Shown one piece after another: positions 1-8,508 of a DNA stretch of 64,000 bases. The first letter of the stretch is position 1. Every line of letters begins with the position of its first letter. A model generated the notes under the pieces. It saw only the letters and a program-made list of their open reading frames with translations, did not search any database and had not been told where the DNA came from. Source of the stretch: Streptomyces sp. S4.7 (lineage in GTDB: Bacteria; Actinomycetota; Actinomycetes; Streptomycetales; Streptomycetaceae); contig NZ_CP048397.1 in NCBI RefSeq assembly GCF_010384365.1, positions 5,642,001 to 5,706,000 of the forward strand, written 5' to 3'. Made by a program: the position numbers and the translations under genes.

Positions 1-354
1 CAGCTCCAGGCGGACAATCCGGACGTCCAGTTCGCCATCCCGGAGACCGGTTACATGATCTCCAGCGACAATCTGCTGGTACCGGCGAAGGCACGGCACA
101 AGACCAACGCCGAGAAGCTCATCGACCACTACTACGAGCTCCCCGTCGCCGCGCAGCTCGCGGCGTACATCAACTACGTCTGCCCCGTCGAGGGCGTCCG
201 TCCGGAGCTCGCGAAGATCGACGAGTCGATGGCGTCCAATCCGCTGATCCTCCCGGACGCGGCGATGGCCTCGAAGTCCCACGCCTTCCGCTCACTGAGC
301 AGTGAGGAAGAGACGGCGTACGAAGAGAAGTTCGCCAAGCTCATCGGCGCCTAG
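1..354 (+). CDS. potD: Polyamine ABC transporter substrate-binding protein (C-terminal part)
   Basis: The reading frame is open from the first base, so only the last 117 residues are present and the gene starts outside the window. The fragment has the C-terminal lobe features of PotD/PotF-type solute-binding proteins: an IPETGYMI-like strand, a SDNLLVPAKA segment and a final helical region with NPLILPD. It would capture spermidine or putrescine outside the membrane and deliver it to the permease encoded just downstream. The potA start lies 106 bases after its stop, consistent with one transport operon. Assignment rests on the fragment and on the adjacent potABC genes; exact polyamine specificity cannot be read here. 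Confidence 0.85.
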   Translation, partial: QLQADNPDVQFAIPETGYMISSDNLLVPAKARHKTNAEKLIDHYYELPVAAQLAAYINYVCPVEGVRPELAKIDESMASNPLILPDAAMASKSHAFRSLSSEEETAYEEKFAKLIGA

Positions 355-460
355 GCCACCGGCTCACCGGCTCACCGGACCACCTGGTCGTACGCGGCAG
401 GGGTCCCAGAGGCCCCGTCCGCTCCGTTCCTCTCCTCCCAAGCCCCCGGGATCGTTACCC

Positions 461-1627
461 ATGACTGAGACCGCATCCACCGACCGGGGCGGCGACGACG
501 TCCGCCTCACCGGGATAAGCAAGTCGTACGGCTCCTTCCACGCCGTGAAGCCCCTCGACCTCACCGTCCCCGAAGGCTCCTTCTTCGCCCTCCTCGGCGC
601 CTCGGGCTGCGGCAAGACCACCACGCTGCGGATGATCGCCGGCCTGGAGGACCCGACCACCGGATCGGTCTTCCTCGGCGACCGGGACGTCACCGGTCTG
701 CCGCCGCACAAGCGCCCCGTCAACACCGTCTTCCAGAGCTACGCGCTCTTCCCGCACCTCGACATCTACGAGAACGTCGCCTTCGGCCTGCGCCGTCGGG
801 GCGTCAAGTCGGTGAAGAAGCAGGTCGGCGACATGCTCGACCTCGTACAGCTCGGTGACTACGCGAAGCGCAAGCCGCACCAGCTCTCCGGCGGGCAACA
901 GCAGCGCGTCGCCGTGGCCCGCGCGCTCATCAACCATCCGAAGGTGCTGCTGCTCGACGAGCCCCTCGGCGCGCTCGACCTCAAGCTGCGCCGCCAGATG
1001 CAGCTTGAGCTCAAGCGCATCCAGACGGAGGTCGGCATCACCTTCGTGCATGTCACGCACGACCAGGAGGAGGCCATGACGATGGCCGACACGGTCGCCG
1101 TGATGAACGCGGGGCGGGTCGAGCAACTCGGCGCACCGGCGGAGCTGTACGAGAATCCGCAGACCACCTTCGTCGCCAACTTCCTCGGCACCTCCAACCT
1201 CATCGAGGCCGATGTCGCGGAGCGGACCGGCGACGAGCTGGTGGTGACGTCGGCGGGCGTGAAACTGAGGCTGCCCGCCGACCGCTGTACGGCGCGGGTG
1301 ACGGACGGCGGGCGGCTGCTCGTCGGGGTGCGCCCCGAGAAGATCTCCCTCGCGCACGCGGACGACGAGGGCTCCATCCCCGCGGGCCGCAACCGGATCA
1401 CCGGGCGCATCGTCGACTCCAGCTTCATCGGGGTCTCGACCCAGTACGTCATCGACAGCCCCGTATGCGCGGAGTTGGAGGTGTACGCGCAGAACATCGA
1501 GCGCGACGGCCGGCTCGCTCCGGGGGCCGAGGTGGTCCTGCACTGGAACCCCGCGCACACCTTCGGGCTCGACGCGGACCAGGACATCGACGCGGGCGTC
1601 AAGACGGTGGACGAGGAGGGGGCGTGA
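461..1627 (+). CDS. potA: Polyamine ABC transporter ATP-binding protein
   Basis: A 388-residue ATPase that would energise polyamine uptake. Visible motifs are Walker A GASGCGKT (residues 46-53), the ABC signature LSGGQQQR (from about 142), Walker B LLLDEP followed by the D-loop GALD, and the switch histidine in VTHDQ. The C-terminal ~120 residues are the TOBE-type domain usual in the PotA/MalK/UgpC subfamily. The open frame extends upstream to 302, but the ATG at 461 gives the family-typical N-terminus (MTETAST, then VRLTGISKSYG); the upstream extension is low-complexity. The stop overlaps the potB GTG, indicating translational coupling. Confidence 0.93.
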   Translation: MTETASTDRGGDDVRLTGISKSYGSFHAVKPLDLTVPEGSFFALLGASGCGKTTTLRMIAGLEDPTTGSVFLGDRDVTGLPPHKRPVNTVFQSYALFPHLDIYENVAFGLRRRGVKSVKKQVGDMLDLVQLGDYAKRKPHQLSGGQQQRVAVARALINHPKVLLLDEPLGALDLKLRRQMQLELKRIQTEVGITFVHVTHDQEEAMTMADTVAVMNAGRVEQLGAPAELYENPQTTFVANFLGTSNLIEADVAERTGDELVVTSAGVKLRLPADRCTARVTDGGRLLVGVRPEKISLAHADDEGSIPAGRNRITGRIVDSSFIGVSTQYVIDSPVCAELEVYAQNIERDGRLAPGAEVVLHWNPAHTFGLDADQDIDAGVKTVDEEGA

Positions 1628-2559
1628 CCGCCACGGCAGCACCACCGGCGCCACCCACACCACCGGTCACCGACGCGGCAGTACGCAAGGTTCCGCGCCG
1701 TAAACGCCTCGTCCCGTACTGGCTGCTGCTGCCCGGCATCCTGTGGCTGCTGGTCTTCTTCGCGCTGCCGATGGTCTACCAGGCGTCGACCTCCGTACAG
1801 ACGGGCTCCCTGGAGAAGGGCTTCGAGGTCACCTGGCACTTCCAGACCTACTGGGACGCGCTCCAGGAGTACTACCCGCAGTTCGTGCGCTCCCTGCTGT
1901 ACGCGGGCACCGCCACCGTCCTGTGCCTGCTGCTCGGCTACCCGCTGGCGTACCTCATCGCGTTCAAGGCCGGCCGCTGGCGCAACCTCCTGCTGGTCCT
2001 CGTCATCGCCCCGTTCTTCACGAGCTTCCTGATCCGTACGCTCGCCTGGAAGACGATCCTGGCGGACGACGGCGCCGTGGTCGGGGCGTTGGACACCCTC
2101 CGGGTGCTGGATGTCACCAGTTGGCTCGGCTGGACGGCCGACGACCGCGTCCTGGCCACGCCCATGGCCGTCGTCTGCGGCCTCACGTACAACTTCCTGC
2201 CGTTCATGATCCTGCCGCTCTACACGTCGCTGGAGCGGATCGACGGACGGCTGCACGAGGCGGCCGGAGACCTCTACGCGAGGCCGCTGACGACCCTCCG
2301 GAAGGTTACCGTCCCGCTGTCCATGCCGGGCATCGTCTCCGGCACGCTGCTCACCTTCATCCCGGCGAGCGGCGACTACGTCAACGCGGAGCTGCTCGGT
2401 TCCACCGACACCAAGATGGTCGGCAGCGTGATCCAGAGCCAGTTCCTACGCGTGCTCGACTACCCGACGGCGGCGGCTCTCTCGTTCATCCTCATGGCGG
2501 TCGTGCTGGTCGTGGTCACCGTCTACATCCGCCGTTCAGGGACGGAGGACCTGGTCTGA
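1624..2559 (+). CDS. potB: Polyamine ABC transporter permease (PotB type)
   Basis: Inner-membrane permease subunit of 311 residues. After a short cytosolic, proline-rich N-terminus there are about six hydrophobic segments (the first is YWLLLPGILWLLVFFALP) and an EAA-type cytoplasmic loop, EAAGDLYARPLTTLRKVTVP, which docks on the ATPase. The GTG start at 1624 overlaps the potA stop (GTGA); the frame is open further upstream, but that part lies inside potA. The stop overlaps the potC start. It pairs with PotC to form the translocation channel. Confidence 0.92.
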   Translation: MTATAAPPAPPTPPVTDAAVRKVPRRKRLVPYWLLLPGILWLLVFFALPMVYQASTSVQTGSLEKGFEVTWHFQTYWDALQEYYPQFVRSLLYAGTATVLCLLLGYPLAYLIAFKAGRWRNLLLVLVIAPFFTSFLIRTLAWKTILADDGAVVGALDTLRVLDVTSWLGWTADDRVLATPMAVVCGLTYNFLPFMILPLYTSLERIDGRLHEAAGDLYARPLTTLRKVTVPLSMPGIVSGTLLTFIPASGDYVNAELLGSTDTKMVGSVIQSQFLRVLDYPTAAALSFILMAVVLVVVTVYIRRSGTEDLV

Positions 2560-3353
2560 TGCGCTGGATCCGACGCAATGTGGTCGTCGTCGCGGGCCTG
2601 CTCACGCTCGCGTACATGATCCTTCCGAACCTCGTCGTGATGGTGTTCTCCTTCAACAAGCCGAAGGGGCGGTTCAACTACGCCTGGCAGACGTTCTCGC
2701 TGGACGCCTGGAAGGACCCGTGCGGCGTCGCGGACCTCTGCGGGTCGCTGACGCTCTCGTTCCAGATCGCCGTCTGGGCGACGATCGGGGCCACCGTCCT
2801 CGGCACCATGATCGCCTTCGCGCTGGTGCGCTACCGCTTCCGGGCGCGCGGGGCGATCAACTCGCTGATCTTCCTGCCGATGGCGATGCCCGAGGTCGTG
2901 ATGGCCGCCTCGCTGCTGACCCTGTTCCTGAACATGGGGGCGGAGTTGGGCTTCTGGACCGTCCTCATCGCCCACATCATGTTCTGCCTCAGCTTCGTGG
3001 TGACGGCCGTCAAGGCCAGGGTCATGTCCATGGATCCGAAGCTCGAGGAAGCGGCGCGTGACCTGTACGCGGGGCCGGTGCAGACCTTTGTACGGGTCAC
3101 CCTGCCGATCGCGGCACCGGGCATCGCGGCGGGCGCGCTGCTCGCCTTCGCCCTGTCGTTCGACGACTTCATCATCACCAACTTCAACGCCGGTTCGTCC
3201 GTCACCTTCCCCATGTTCGTCTGGGGATCGGCACAGCGCGGCACGCCGGTGCAGATCAACGTCATCGGGACCGCGATGTTCGCCGTCGCGGTACTGATGG
3301 TGATCGGCGGCCAACTGGTCGGTAACCGGCGCAAGAAGGCCGCGACACCCTGA
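2559..3353 (+). CDS. potC: Polyamine ABC transporter permease (PotC type)
   Basis: Second permease subunit, 264 residues with about six membrane segments. The EAA loop reads EAARDLYAGPVQTFVRVTLP, and the downstream segment with FDDFIITNF is typical of PotC/PotI. The ATG at 2559 overlaps the potB stop, so potA, potB and potC are translationally coupled. The next gene, an FAD amine oxidase, starts 25 bases after the stop, suggesting uptake and first oxidation of the substrate are co-transcribed. Confidence 0.92.
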   Translation: MRWIRRNVVVVAGLLTLAYMILPNLVVMVFSFNKPKGRFNYAWQTFSLDAWKDPCGVADLCGSLTLSFQIAVWATIGATVLGTMIAFALVRYRFRARGAINSLIFLPMAMPEVVMAASLLTLFLNMGAELGFWTVLIAHIMFCLSFVVTAVKARVMSMDPKLEEAARDLYAGPVQTFVRVTLPIAAPGIAAGALLAFALSFDDFIITNFNAGSSVTFPMFVWGSAQRGTPVQINVIGTAMFAVAVLMVIGGQLVGNRRKKAATP

Positions 3354-3378
3354 GCAGGACCCGAAGGAGATGGAAGAC

Positions 3379-4794
3379 ATGGCCCCTGGAGCCATGCGTA
3401 CAGCCGCCGCCTCACTCACCGACGCGCAGCCCGTCGCCTACTGGCTCGACGATCCCGGCAGGCCGGGCACGGTGCCCGCGCTCGCGGGCGACGAACGCTG
3501 CGACCTGCTCGTCGTCGGCGGCGGCTACAGCGGTCTGTGGACCGCGCTCCTCGCCAAGGAGCGCGACCCACGCCGCGACATCGTCCTGATCGAGGGCCGT
3601 GAGGTGGGCTGGGCCGCCTCCGGCCGTAACGGCGGCTTCTGCTCCGCCTCCCTCACCCACGGCCTCGCCAACGGGCTCGGGCGCTGGCCCGGCGAGCTGC
3701 GGAGGCTGGAGGCGCTCGGCGAGCGCAATCTCGACGGCATCGAGTCGGCGGTCGAGCGCTACGCCATCGACTGCGACTTCGAGCGCACCGGTGACATCGC
3801 CGTCGCCACGGAGCCGCACCAGCTCGGGGATCTGCGAGAGCTGTACCACAAGGCGACCGCGGCCGGCCTCACCGGTCTGGACCTCCTGGACGCCGAGGCG
3901 GTCCGCGCGGAGGTCGACTCGCCGACGTTCCTGGGCGGCCTGTGGGACCGGCGCGGCGTCGCCATGCTGAACCCGGCCAGGCTCGCGTGGGGGCTGAAGC
4001 GGACCTGTCTGGACCTCGGTGTACGGATCTACGAGAACACGCCCGGTCTCGAACTGGCCCGCTCCGGTGCCGGTACGGCCGTCCGCACGCCGTACGGGCG
4101 CGTCATGGCCCGCCACGTCGCGCTCGGCACGAACGTCTTCCCGTCCCTGGTGCGGCGCGTGCGGCCGTACACGGTGCCCGTCTACGACTACGCGCTGACG
4201 ACCGAGCCTCTTACGGAGGACCAGCTCGGCGCCCTCGGCTGGAAGAAGCGGCAGGGGCTCAGCGACGGCGCCAACCGGTTCCACTACTTCCGGATCACCG
4301 CGGACAACCGCATCCTGTGGGGCGGCTACGACGCGATCTATCCGTACGGAGGGCGCATCGACCCCGCCCTCGACCACCGGCCGGAGACCTACCTCAAGCT
4401 CGCCGCGCACTTCTTCGAGTGCTTCCCTCAGTTGGAGGGCCTGCGGTTCAGCCACGCGTGGGGCGGGGCCATCGACACCTGCTCACGGTTCTCCGCCTTC
4501 TTCGGTACGGCGCACGGAGGGCGGGTCGCGTACGCCGCCGGGTACACCGGCCTCGGCGTGGGCGCGACGCGCTTCGGCGCCGATGTGATGCTCGATCTGC
4601 TCGCGGGGGAGCGGACGGAGCGGACGGGGCTGGAGATGGTCAGGACGAAGCCGGTGCCGTTCCCGCCTGAGCCGGCCGCGTGGGCCGGTATCGGGCTCAC
4701 CAAGTGGTCGCTCGCCCGCGCGGACGCCAGGGGCGGACGGCGCAATCTGTGGTTGAAGGCGATGGACCGGGTGGGGCTGGGCTTCGACAGCTGA
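3379..4794 (+). CDS. FAD-dependent amine oxidoreductase (DAO/PuuB-like)
   Basis: A 471-residue flavoprotein of the D-amino-acid oxidase superfamily. A Rossmann dinucleotide-binding motif GGGYSG lies near residues 46-51, followed by the acidic strand end IEGREVGWAASGRNGGF, characteristic of the OrdL/PuuB (gamma-glutamylputrescine oxidase) branch. A C-terminal AAGYTGLGVGATRFGAD segment closes the FAD site. The ATG at 3379 is preferred over the ATG at 3370 because AAGGAG at 3364-3369 sits nine bases before it, whereas it directly abuts 3370. Position immediately after potABC suggests oxidation of an imported polyamine or its conjugate; the actual amine is inferred from context. Confidence 0.85.
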   Translation: MAPGAMRTAAASLTDAQPVAYWLDDPGRPGTVPALAGDERCDLLVVGGGYSGLWTALLAKERDPRRDIVLIEGREVGWAASGRNGGFCSASLTHGLANGLGRWPGELRRLEALGERNLDGIESAVERYAIDCDFERTGDIAVATEPHQLGDLRELYHKATAAGLTGLDLLDAEAVRAEVDSPTFLGGLWDRRGVAMLNPARLAWGLKRTCLDLGVRIYENTPGLELARSGAGTAVRTPYGRVMARHVALGTNVFPSLVRRVRPYTVPVYDYALTTEPLTEDQLGALGWKKRQGLSDGANRFHYFRITADNRILWGGYDAIYPYGGRIDPALDHRPETYLKLAAHFFECFPQLEGLRFSHAWGGAIDTCSRFSAFFGTAHGGRVAYAAGYTGLGVGATRFGADVMLDLLAGERTERTGLEMVRTKPVPFPPEPAAWAGIGLTKWSLARADARGGRRNLWLKAMDRVGLGFDS

Positions 4795-4824
4795 CGCTCA
4801 ACCTGGCGTGGCCCCGTGGTGACC

Positions 4825-4849
4825 GTGGTGATGTGATCCACATCACCAC
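4825..4849. promoter_or_regulatory. Perfect 11-bp dyad, operator or tight hairpin
   Basis: GTGGTGATGTG at 4825-4835 is followed by the 3-base centre ATC and its exact reverse complement CACATCACCAC at 4839-4849. It begins 30 bases after the FAD oxidoreductase stop and ends 90 bases before the next start. The short centre and absence of a T tract favour a protein-binding operator, though a tight transcription-stopping hairpin is possible. No regulator can be assigned from sequence alone. Confidence 0.5.
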
Positions 4850-4939
4850 CAACTGTCGCCCCGAACTCGCGTAATGATCCGGCGCGGCCTTCCTCTCCCT
4901 CTGTGGACGCACTGTCCGACAACGTGGAGCGGAGGCCGC

Positions 4940-5464
4940 ATGATGACTGACTCGGGGGCCCACCCGGGGGCGAGGACCGCGCTGGAGTGGCTGGCGTCGG
5001 TGGCGCCGGATCCCGACGCCTGCCGCTCGGAATGGGAGCTGGACCCGCACGGGGTCACTCTCCTGCCCGCCGGGAAGCGCTGGGACGTCCTGATCCTCCC
5101 CGGTGGGCTGGGGTACCCGACGCTCGACGTGATGACCCGGCTCGTGGACCGGCCCGGCCCCGTCCTGGCCGATTTCGGCGACGCGCGCCTCGGGTTCTTC
5201 GTGCCGCCGGGCACCGTCGCCCGCTGGATCGGTACGGGGGTACGGGGGGCGGGAGACGGGACCTGGATCGTCGTCCCTTATCCGGGGCGAACCGGCGGCG
5301 GTGTCCGCTGGCTGGTGCCGCCCGACGGCTCCGGCACGCTCGCCGATCCGCTGCTGCTCGAACTCGCGATGCACGAGGCGGCGGCCGGGATCGCGGGGGA
5401 TGCCGGTGGCGGCGGTGCGGGCGGCGTGGGCGGCCGAGGCGGGGGCGGCGGTCGCGAGGGCTGA
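4940..5464 (+). CDS. Conserved hypothetical protein, possibly primase/polymerase-like
   Basis: A soluble protein of 174 residues with no signal peptide or membrane segment. GGAGG at 4931-4935 supports the ATG at 4940 or the adjacent ATG at 4943. The core (W-L-A at the start, then DPHGVTLLPAGKRWDVLILP and a C-terminal WIVVPYPGR) resembles small Streptomyces proteins that databases often label as bifunctional primase/polymerase N-terminal-like. I see no catalytic triad and would not assign polymerase activity. The last ~25 residues are a glycine-rich tail. It stands alone between the amine oxidase and the chitinase. Confidence 0.65.
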   Translation: MMTDSGAHPGARTALEWLASVAPDPDACRSEWELDPHGVTLLPAGKRWDVLILPGGLGYPTLDVMTRLVDRPGPVLADFGDARLGFFVPPGTVARWIGTGVRGAGDGTWIVVPYPGRTGGGVRWLVPPDGSGTLADPLLLELAMHEAAAGIAGDAGGGGAGGVGGRGGGGGREG

Positions 5465-5564
5465 GCGCTGAGGGCTCTGGACTGGGGTGGCGAGCCCGGC
5501 CCCGTCGGAGCACCGGGCACCAGGGGGATCGGAGCACCTGGGCGCCAGAGGTCTTGACAAGCTG

Positions 5565-5580
5565 ATTGGTCTGGACCATG
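5565..5580 (+). promoter_or_regulatory. DasR-type operator (dre) overlapping chitinase promoter
   Basis: ATTGGTCTGGACCATG at 5565-5580 contains the dyad TGGTCTGGACCA (5567-5578), close to the known dre consensus ACTGGTCTAGACCAGT bound by the GlcNAc-responsive repressor DasR, and to the repeats described in Streptomyces chitinase promoters. A consensus -35 hexamer TTGACA lies at 5554-5559, so the operator occupies the spacer and the presumed -10 region (5577-5582, a weak match). It lies 47 bases before the chitinase start codon. Binding is inferred from family knowledge. Confidence 0.75.
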
Positions 5581-5626
5581 TTGTGCCCGGCTCGGTCACT
5601 CAAATCCGCCCCGCCCGGAGGCAGTT

Positions 5627-7453
5627 GTGAAACGCAACAGACGACCTTCTCGGTACCTCAGATTCGTGGCCGCGCTCGCGGCGGCCGTACTCACCGCAGG
5701 TGGTCTCGTCGTGTCCGCCGAGACGGCGCGCGCGGCCGACGTGGACGTCGCCACCAACGGCGGCTTCGAATCCGGCCTCACCGGCTGGAGCTGTACGGGC
5801 GGCAGCGGCGTGATCGTCAGCACCCCCGTTCACGGCGGCACCTCCGCGCTGAAGGCCACTCCGGCGGGCAGCGACAACGCGAAATGCACCCAGACCGTCA
5901 CGGTCCGGCCAGACTCCGCGTACACGCTGAGCGCCTGGGTCCAGGGAAGCTACGTCTACCTCGGAGCCGCGGGCACCGGCACCACGGACGTATCGACCTG
6001 GACCCCGTCCGCGCCGAGTTGGCAGAAACTGACCACCTCGTTCCGCACCGGCCCGGCCACCACGTCCGTGACCCTCTACACGAACGGCTGGTACGGCACC
6101 CCCGCCTACCACGTCGACGATCTCGGTCTCGTCGGGCCCGGAGGGGAGACGGGGCAGCCGCCCGCCGTCCCCGCGGGGCTCAGAGCCTCCGCGGTCACCG
6201 CGTCGTCGGTCGGCCTCGCCTGGTCCCCCGTCGCGGGCGCGACCGGCTACACGGTGCACCGTGACGGCGCCCCGGACGTGAATGTCACCGGCACGGCGAC
6301 CACCGTCACCGGACTCGGCCCGGCGACCGCCTACAGCTTCCAGGTATCGGCCACCAACGCCGCGGGCCGCTCCGCGCGCTCCTTGGCCATCACCGCCACC
6401 ACCCAGGCCGGCGGCGGAGGCGGAACCGGGGCGGACCTGCCCGCCCACGCCCTGGTCGGCTACCTCCACTCCAGCTTCGCCAACGGCTCCGGCTACACCC
6501 GCATGTCCGACGTGCCCGCCTCGTGGGACGTCATCAACCTCGCCTTCGGCGAACCGACATCGGTCACCTCGGGCGACATCCGCTTCAGCCTCTGCCCCGT
6601 CGCCGAGTGCCCGAACGTCGAATCCCCCGCCGAGTTCGAGGCCGCCATCAAGGCCAAGCAGGCCGCGGGCAAGAAGGTCCTGATCTCCATAGGCGGCCAG
6701 AACGGTCAGGTGCAGCTCGCCTCGACCGCCGCGCGTGACGCCTTCGTCAGCTCCGTATCCAAGATCATCGACGAGTACGGTCTCGACGGTCTCGACATCG
6801 ACTTCGAGGGCCACTCGCTCTCCCTCAACAACGGCGACACCGACTTCCGCAACCCCACCAGCCCCGTCATCGTCAACCTGATCTCCGCCGTGAAGAGCCT
6901 CAAGGCCAAGTACGGGGCGGACTTCGTCCTCACCATGGCGCCCGAGACGTTCTTCGTGCAGCTCGGCTACCAGTTCTACGGATCCGGCCCCTGGGGCGGC
7001 CAGGACCCGCGCGCCGGGGCGTACCTCCCCGTCATCCACGCCCTGCGCGACGACCTCACCCTGCTGCACGTCCAGGACTACAACTCCGGGCCGATCATGG
7101 GGCTGGACAACCAGTACCACTCGATGGGCGGCGCCGACTTCCACATCGCGATGACCGACATGCTGCTCACCGGTTTCCCGGTCGCCGGTGACACCACCAA
7201 GGTCTTCCCGGCGCTGGACCCGGGCCAGGTGGCGATCGGGCTCCCGGCGTCGACGCAGGCGGGCAACGGCCACACCACACCGTCAGAGGTGAACAAGGCC
7301 CTGGACTGCCTGACGAAGAAGACCAACTGCGGGTCGTACCAGACACACGGAACGTGGCCCGCGCTGCGTGGGCTGATGACGTGGTCGATCAACTGGGACC
7401 GCTTCAACCAGTGGGAGTTCTCGCGGAACTTCGACGCCTACTTCGGAGGCTGA
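5627..7453 (+). CDS. Secreted chitinase, GH18 with carbohydrate-binding and FnIII domains
   Basis: A 608-residue exported enzyme that hydrolyses chitin. The N-terminus is a signal peptide (KRNRR, hydrophobic stretch, ending at ARA-AD near residue 37). It is followed by a beta-sandwich carbohydrate-binding module (NGGFESGLTGWSCTG, about 37-170), a fibronectin type III domain (about 180-265), a glycine-rich linker and the GH18 barrel (about 275-608). The catalytic DxxDxDxE motif is DGLDIDFE, with the proton donor at E394. The start is GTG with CGGAGG just upstream. Control by GlcNAc/DasR is suggested by the operator immediately upstream. Confidence 0.95.
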   Translation: MKRNRRPSRYLRFVAALAAAVLTAGGLVVSAETARAADVDVATNGGFESGLTGWSCTGGSGVIVSTPVHGGTSALKATPAGSDNAKCTQTVTVRPDSAYTLSAWVQGSYVYLGAAGTGTTDVSTWTPSAPSWQKLTTSFRTGPATTSVTLYTNGWYGTPAYHVDDLGLVGPGGETGQPPAVPAGLRASAVTASSVGLAWSPVAGATGYTVHRDGAPDVNVTGTATTVTGLGPATAYSFQVSATNAAGRSARSLAITATTQAGGGGGTGADLPAHALVGYLHSSFANGSGYTRMSDVPASWDVINLAFGEPTSVTSGDIRFSLCPVAECPNVESPAEFEAAIKAKQAAGKKVLISIGGQNGQVQLASTAARDAFVSSVSKIIDEYGLDGLDIDFEGHSLSLNNGDTDFRNPTSPVIVNLISAVKSLKAKYGADFVLTMAPETFFVQLGYQFYGSGPWGGQDPRAGAYLPVIHALRDDLTLLHVQDYNSGPIMGLDNQYHSMGGADFHIAMTDMLLTGFPVAGDTTKVFPALDPGQVAIGLPASTQAGNGHTTPSEVNKALDCLTKKTNCGSYQTHGTWPALRGLMTWSINWDRFNQWEFSRNFDAYFGG

Positions 7454-7481
7454 ACCGGACGAGCCGATCTGCCCCCGCGTC

Positions 7482-8357
7482 CTACTTGTCGCCCGCCCCC
7501 GTGCCGGCGGCCCCGCGGTTGTCGATCCACCGCAGGGCCGCCACCAACAGGACCAGCAGCATGCCGCAGAGCAGCCAGCTGCCGAGGACGTCCAACGGCC
7601 AGTGGTAGCCACGTAGAACGAGTCCGATGCCCGTCGCCGCACTGAGCACCACGGCGACGGGCATCGCCCACGCGCGCCCCGTACGGTGCCCCGTCAGGGG
7701 CCTCAGCAGCAGCGCGGCCCCGCAGTAGACGACCATCGCCGTCGCCGTGTGACCCGACGGGTAGTAACCGGAGTCGACCGTGAGCGGCCCCGTGCGGTCG
7801 GTCCACAGCTTGAGCGGCATGACGAGTACCGGAACGGCGACCATGGCCAGCGCGACCGCCGCCGCTCGCGCACTGTGCCCCCGCCAGGCCGCGTAGCCGA
7901 CCGCGACGGCCAGAACGGGCACGGCGACCGGCAGCCCGCCGAGATCGGCGAGGGACTCCGTCAGCCAGGCGGGGCCGTGCCTGAAGGCCGTACGGCCCAG
8001 GTGCTCGTCGGCGTCACGGAGCGGGCCACCGGCGACGACCTGCCAGGTGACGAGTGCGAAGAGAACGGCACAGAGGGCGAACGCCCCGAAAGGAAGGAGT
8101 GATCCGAAGGGACCGACGGAGCCGAAGCGCCCGGAAAGGAATGTCGGCCGCCCCGGAACAGGGGGGGTAGTTCCGAGACGGCCGCCGGGACCGGGTCGCC
8201 GCGCGCCCCGGGGGGTTTGGGGCGGGCGGCCGTCCGATCGGTGAGGAATTCCGGAGCTGGATGCTCCAGCGCGCCCGAAGACGCGGCCAAGACGGGGCTG
8301 GGGACGCGCCGCCGTGGGATCGCCCGCAGTCTCCTGCGAGCGGGGTGTTTCTTTCAT
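7482..8357 (-). CDS. PAP2-family membrane phosphatase
   Basis: A predicted integral membrane lipid phosphatase/phosphoesterase of 291 residues. After a ~75-residue proline/arginine-rich cytosolic tail there are about five membrane segments. The three PAP2 signature blocks are present: K-L-W-T-D-R-T-G-P, then PSGH, then R-G-Y-H-W-P-L-D, supplying the phosphate-binding and catalytic histidine residues. The frame stays open upstream to 8567; the ATG at 8357 (MKETPRSQ) is chosen, without a strong ribosome-binding site, so the N-terminus is uncertain. Substrate (undecaprenyl diphosphate, phosphatidic acid or another) cannot be told. It is convergent with the chitinase, 28 bases apart. Confidence 0.85.
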   Translation of the reverse strand: MKETPRSQETAGDPTAARPQPRLGRVFGRAGASSSGIPHRSDGRPPQTPRGARRPGPGGRLGTTPPVPGRPTFLSGRFGSVGPFGSLLPFGAFALCAVLFALVTWQVVAGGPLRDADEHLGRTAFRHGPAWLTESLADLGGLPVAVPVLAVAVGYAAWRGHSARAAAVALAMVAVPVLVMPLKLWTDRTGPLTVDSGYYPSGHTATAMVVYCGAALLLRPLTGHRTGRAWAMPVAVVLSAATGIGLVLRGYHWPLDVLGSWLLCGMLLVLLVAALRWIDNRGAAGTGAGDK

Positions 8358-8508
8358 CTGCCGAAACCGTACGTCAGGGCCGTGAGGTCCGACAGCGGGA
8401 AGGTGAACCCGCCATCGGCCCCGCACAGCTTCTTCACAGGCCCCTCCCCGTGACCCGCACCGTATGGGGCGGTGGAGCCTTCCGTACGGAGGCGGCCCCG
8501 ACAGGCGG

